From positions 124,001 through 188,000 of the forward strand of contig NZ_JAKJHW010000007.1 in assembly GCF_021646685.1 (NCBI RefSeq): 64,000 bases of DNA, read 5' to 3'. Made by a program: the position numbers and the translations under genes. Positions 60,860 through 64,000 of this stretch are shown here, piece by piece (the first letter of the stretch is position 1; each line of letters opens with the position of its first letter). This DNA is from Pseudalkalibacillus salsuginis (GTDB lineage: Bacteria; Bacillota; Bacilli; Bacillales; Fictibacillaceae). The notes under the pieces were generated by a model. It was not told the DNA's origin and searched no databases. It saw only the letters and a program-made list of their open reading frames with translations.

Positions 60860-61046
60860 CTCGCCCCTGTAGTTTTCACCGCATCCTTTTTTAGTTCCCT
60901 TTTCTCTCGATTCAGTTTTTGAACTCTTCTTTTTTATCATTCATTCATTACCTAAATGTGTAATCATACTCATTTATTAATAAACATACTTCCAAATCAT
61001 ACATAGATTAAATGCCATATACAAATAAAAGTTGATACATCATTTA

Positions 61047-61958
61047 CTACCGTTTTACAGCAGAAATAGGAGCTGTTTCTAAAGCATTGTTTATGCCCTT
61101 TTTCATAAAAAACACAAATGCGAGGGCTGTTGAAACAAGCCAACCGAGCAAAAAAATGCCTGTTAGGACGGGAAATAGTGTCCATTCAAATACAGGGAGA
61201 CCGAGAGCAGTTTGGAATCCGATCAATGCAATCGAAATCATCCACGCGATGCTCCCATAATGGATCAGCAATTTTTTTATGCGCTCAGTGACTTGCGCTT
61301 TTTCCAAAAGCCATGCTGGCAAGATCAACGTTTGCAAGGCGTGAAATCCGATTCCATGCAGTACGATCAAATTTCCTGCATCTCCTGTAAATCGGCCCTG
61401 AAGTAAAATCATACATATCCCTGCAAGATTGGCTAGAAGGACAGAAAGAAACGCATATCGGATTCCCAATATCAGAAATGGGCGTCCATGAGGTGATTTC
61501 AATCTGAAAAACTTTATCATAAGCCATATGGTTAAGCCTACCAGCATTAAGGAAAGGACCCCGAAAAGCATCCCTGCAAGTGTATCAATGACAGAACCCT
61601 CAGTTGAAAACCGCGGATTCAAGCCCCGGAAATTCTGAACGGTTTCAATTGCATAAGCATACAAAATCGAGATGATGAAAAGCCATCGTATCGTTTTCCT
61701 TTTTCGATCACTGAATCTTGCTAATGGCAAAATCGCGGCGATTGAGAGGGTAAAAATACCGATTGCCGCATTGAAGGAAAATGCATCGTTCATATTGCCT
61801 TCAGGTAAAATGATGGAGCCTCGGAAAAGGATAAATGCAGCAATACCGATTGCCAGTAAAAGTCCGATCAGACCAGTGAACACGAGCCATTTTTCTCCTT
61901 TAAACAGCTTAGGAGATGGTTCAACAACATTTGCATCCGTCTTGATCAAATTTGTCAT
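61047..61958 (-). CDS. Hypothetical eight-helix membrane protein
   Basis: A 303-residue integral membrane protein that I do not recognise. About eight hydrophobic segments are spread along its length, with a short charged N-terminus (MTNLIKTDANVVEPSPKLFK) and the polar sequence ETVQNFRGLNPRFSTEGSVI between helices 3 and 4. There are histidines in helix-facing positions (LHGIGFHALQTLILPAWLLE). The start follows GGAAGG. It shares a 24-bp operator with the TetR gene upstream, so the two form a regulated pair, typical for stress- or solvent-induced envelope proteins. Confidence 0.78.
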   Translation of the reverse strand: MTNLIKTDANVVEPSPKLFKGEKWLVFTGLIGLLLAIGIAAFILFRGSIILPEGNMNDAFSFNAAIGIFTLSIAAILPLARFSDRKRKTIRWLFIISILYAYAIETVQNFRGLNPRFSTEGSVIDTLAGMLFGVLSLMLVGLTIWLMIKFFRLKSPHGRPFLILGIRYAFLSVLLANLAGICMILLQGRFTGDAGNLIVLHGIGFHALQTLILPAWLLEKAQVTERIKKLLIHYGSIAWMISIALIGFQTALGLPVFEWTLFPVLTGIFLLGWLVSTALAFVFFMKKGINNALETAPISAVKR

Positions 61959-61986
61959 TCAGATTACCTTCCTTCTTAATTTTTAA

Positions 61987-62010
61987 TTTATTTATTAATC
62001 AATAAATAAA
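61987..62010. promoter_or_regulatory. TetR operator copy upstream of the membrane protein gene
   Basis: TTTATTTAT-TAATCA-ATAAATAAA, a perfect inverted repeat of 9-bp arms. The same arms with the same 6-bp spacing occur at 62638-62661 upstream of the tetR-type gene. Confidence 0.75.
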
Positions 62011-62091
62011 GATTCTAAAGAAAAACTTGGCGTGGCCAAGCCCTTCATTATGGTTATACTTTGTTAAATGATTTCATTAGAAAATTCCATT

Positions 62092-62616
62092 TTAACAGTC
62101 CGTTTTATTTTTCGCTTCAAGCAATTCGGGCATATCCAATACTTCTGCAAGTGTAATTAATAAGCCGGTTCCAATAAAATCAGCTGCACTCTCTTTCGGA
62201 TTGGGAATTTCCGCTAAATCCATTTTCAACGTCAAGCTTTCAAAAATCTTATTATACATTTTACGGACATGTTCACGAATGCCTTCATCTGAAATGGTGT
62301 AGGCCTGCATGACCATCAGCACCTCATCACGATTGGTTTGCATGATTTCAAAGAAAGCACGCCCCATCGTTGGAATTAATTGGTCAGAAGGTGCGTCGAC
62401 CTCTGAAAATGTATCATAAATACGGCTGAAAGCTCGATCGATGACAACCTTGAACAACTCCTCTTTATTAGAAAAGAAATGGAACACATAAGGCTGAGTT
62501 ACACCTGATGCCTTTGCCACCATTGCAGTCGTCGTTTTATGGTACCCCTTCTCTGCGAAAATGTTCATCGCATTTTCGATGATCCGTTCTCTTTTATCTT
62601 CCCGGACTACCATCAT
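62092..62616 (-). CDS. TetR/AcrR family transcriptional regulator
   Basis: A 174-residue repressor. The N-terminal helix-turn-helix is clear: KRERIIENAMNIFAEKGYHK, TTTAMVAKASGVTQPYVFHF, FSNKEELFKVV. The C-terminal ligand domain is all-helical and unassigned. Two adjacent ATGs (62616, 62613) follow AAAGGA; the first is used here. Identical-arm operators lie upstream of itself and of the membrane protein gene 133 bp downstream, so it very probably represses both and is released by a small hydrophobic ligand. Confidence 0.9.
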   Translation of the reverse strand: MMVVREDKRERIIENAMNIFAEKGYHKTTTAMVAKASGVTQPYVFHFFSNKEELFKVVIDRAFSRIYDTFSEVDAPSDQLIPTMGRAFFEIMQTNRDEVLMVMQAYTISDEGIREHVRKMYNKIFESLTLKMDLAEIPNPKESAADFIGTGLLITLAEVLDMPELLEAKNKTDC

Positions 62617-62637
62617 ATCATCCTTTTATTCATTTTA

Positions 62638-62661
62638 TTTATTTATTGATTGATAAATAAA
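62638..62661. promoter_or_regulatory. TetR operator copy upstream of the tetR-type gene
   Basis: TTTATTTAT-TGATTG-ATAAATAAA lies 21 bp upstream of the start codon. The arms are identical to those of the operator at 61987-62010, which indicates autoregulation and shared control. Confidence 0.75.
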
Positions 62662-62712
62662 TTATATTCAACCAACGTCATTTTGTCAATTGTCTTTACT
62701 AAATTGATTGAT

Positions 62713-63414
62713 TTACTCATTTTCTACTATCTCACATAACTCATGTAGATATCTCATTCCCCGTAGCTGTTCTTTGACTAAATAATCCAGATAGATGAGA
62801 GAATCCCTCGTGATTCTTATAGCCTCGTCGATGTTATGCTTATCCATTTCATCAAGTATTTCCCGTACGACTTCCAGTGAGTATACAGCATGCTGAAGCG
62901 TACGGATGACCAATAGTTTCCTTAAATCACTCTTCGTGTATTTACGGTACCCACTTTCGTAGTCCCGCTCCAGCTCGATCAATCCTTCTTTTTCCCAGTG
63001 TCTTAATGTTGAATTGGGAACGCCTATTGCTTCTGATGCTTCCCCGATTGAGTACCATTTCTTTTCCATTGAGGGATTCACAACTGCGTCGATATCATCC
63101 TGCTCAAGCACTTTAAGTGCTTGCTCCGCCCTCTTTTTATCCTTGAATAGTTGCGCTTGGACCTCACTCACCATCCATAAAGCGTCGGTGGTCTGTTTTT
63201 TTTGGATCAGCGGCATGATTTTTCGTATCAGCTTCATACCGAACCCTGAATTCATCGCCCGGATACATTTAAAATAGGCGACATGCTTCTGAGTATAGAT
63301 CCGATAGCCATTTTCCCCACGTTCAACCTTCGGAACGATTCCCCACGATTCATAATGTCGGAGAGCACTTGTGCTTATCCCCAGCTCCCTCGCGATATCG
63401 ATCGGCTTGACCAC
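62713..63414 (-). CDS. MerR-type regulator with two MerR HTH domains
   Basis: A 233-residue protein carrying two complete MerR winged helices in a row: residues about 1-70 (PIDIARELGISTSALRHYES, WGIVPKVERGENGYRIYT) and about 118-190 (YSIGEASEAIGVPNSTLRHW, EKEGLIELERDYESGYRKYT). Normal MerR proteins have one and dimerise; this one may bind DNA as an internal pseudo-dimer. GTG 63414 follows GGAGG by seven bases. It is divergent from the UvrA-like gene (148 bp gap), its probable target. No Cys-rich metal-binding loop is visible. Confidence 0.88.
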   Translation of the reverse strand: MVKPIDIARELGISTSALRHYESWGIVPKVERGENGYRIYTQKHVAYFKCIRAMNSGFGMKLIRKIMPLIQKKQTTDALWMVSEVQAQLFKDKKRAEQALKVLEQDDIDAVVNPSMEKKWYSIGEASEAIGVPNSTLRHWEKEGLIELERDYESGYRKYTKSDLRKLLVIRTLQHAVYSLEVVREILDEMDKHNIDEAIRITRDSLIYLDYLVKEQLRGMRYLHELCEIVENE

Positions 63415-63562
63415 CTGAACACCTCCACAACATTATTGTTGAACCTTAAACCACCATGACAGGTTTGTTCCTATTAGATCAACCTAAGAATCGTAAAACA
63501 TTCACACTTGCATTAATGTTATAGAATTTAATAGTAAATGTAAAATTCAGGGAGGGAATTAG

Positions 63563-64000
63563 ATGATCAATTATATCGAGATTAAAGGTGCACGTGAGCA
63601 TAACCTTAAAGACATTTCACTAAAAATCCCTAAAAATAAGCTCGTCGTTATTACAGGACCTTCTGGATCCGGAAAATCGACATTAGCATTGGATACCCTC
63701 CAAAGGGAGTGCCAGCGACAATACATGGAATCGATGGGGATGACGGCAGATGCCGTCAGTAAACCAAAGGTCGAATCCATCATTGGATTGTCTCCATCGA
63801 TCAGTATCGGTCAGCATCTTACAAATCGGAACCCACGTTCCACTGTCGGGACGACAACAGATATGTACACGTACTTGCGTGTCATTTATGAAAAATTGGG
63901 AGAACGACCTTGTCCGAATTGTCATGAGACCATTCTGCCTCACTTTGACAAAGAGGAATACGACGAAGAGGCTGGATTCAAACAATGGATTCATTGCCCC
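63563..64000 (+). CDS. UvrA-like ABC ATPase, partial (cut by window end)
   Basis: The first 146 residues of an excinuclease A-type protein. It has [20 protein letters not shown], Walker [21 protein letters not shown], and [40 protein letters not shown], then a CPNC zinc half-motif. Compared with UvrA (GLSGSGKSSLAFDT, GLSPAISIDQ) the changes and the position beside a MerR gene suggest a UvrA paralogue (UvrA2/drug-tolerance type) rather than the uvrBA housekeeping gene. ATG follows GGGAGGG. The rest of the gene is outside the window. Confidence 0.88.
   Translation, partial: MINYIEIKGAREHNLKDISLKIPKNKLVVITGPSGSGKSTLALDTLQRECQRQYMESMGMTADAVSKPKVESIIGLSPSISIGQHLTNRNPRSTVGTTTDMYTYLRVIYEKLGERPCPNCHETILPHFDKEEYDEEAGFKQWIHCP

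Noticed and set aside
60854-60940. A 28-residue basic peptide gene
   Set aside because: Weak SD and no known relative. It is mentioned only because a terminator follows; chance is as likely.

Overview
The window comes from a low-GC, endospore-forming Gram-positive bacterium of the Bacillaceae. The evidence is the near-universal strong AGGAGG-type ribosome binding sites, TTG and GTG starts with good Shine-Dalgarno (SD) sequences, CcpA cre boxes, a BceRSAB-type resistance module, a Bacillus-style lutABC/rha gene set and a Cys-rich spore-coat-like protein. No rRNA, tRNA, CRISPR array, transposase or phage gene is visible. Most genes lie on the minus strand.

Layout. 0-7.4 kb: a partial FCD-type GntR regulator cut by the window edge, a dispersed repeat with an internal 52-bp tandem expansion, a YczE-like membrane protein, a secreted PI-PLC/GDPD-like protein, a ParB-like protein, a CHRD protein abutting a truncated gltP, and an ECF sigma/DUF4030 pair. 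7.4-14 kb: a tricarboxylate block with an SLC13 permease, a TcuA-like dehydrogenase and TctABC, whose promoter carries a perfect cre box. 14.4-18.9 kb: bceRSAB on the plus strand. 19-21.4 kb: a CitA/DcuS-type sensor kinase and its response regulator, probably the regulator of the tricarboxylate genes. 21.5-29.3 kb: small unknown genes, a CBS-HEPN fusion downstream of a threonine-aldolase-like gene, and an AbgT-type operon (regulator, transporter, frameshifted amidohydrolase, M20 amidohydrolase).

29.9-45.5 kb is a large L-rhamnose locus read entirely on the minus strand: mutarotase, ABC transporter, bifunctional aldolase/lactaldehyde dehydrogenase RhaEW, RhaI-type isomerase, kinase, DeoR regulator, a second fucose/arabinose-type isomerase and LutABC. 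Together these can take rhamnose to DHAP plus L-lactaldehyde, then L-lactate, then pyruvate. The catabolic half is bracketed by two 66-bp direct repeats. 46-53 kb holds housekeeping-type singles (DUF1259, helical repeat protein, aldo/keto reductase, methyltransferase, MFS and amino-acid permeases).

53.9-58.2 kb is a visibly AT-richer plus-strand operon of an M20 dipeptidase, a YfcC transporter and an SHMT-like PLP enzyme. It is the best candidate here for an undescribed catabolic system. 58.2-64 kb: a NUDIX relic, a possible structured RNA, a CitMHS citrate transporter with two cre-like boxes, a TetR regulator and membrane protein that share a 24-bp operator, and a double-HTH MerR regulator divergent from a UvrA-like ATPase cut by the window end. 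Function calls rest on sequence recognition alone; no database search was run.
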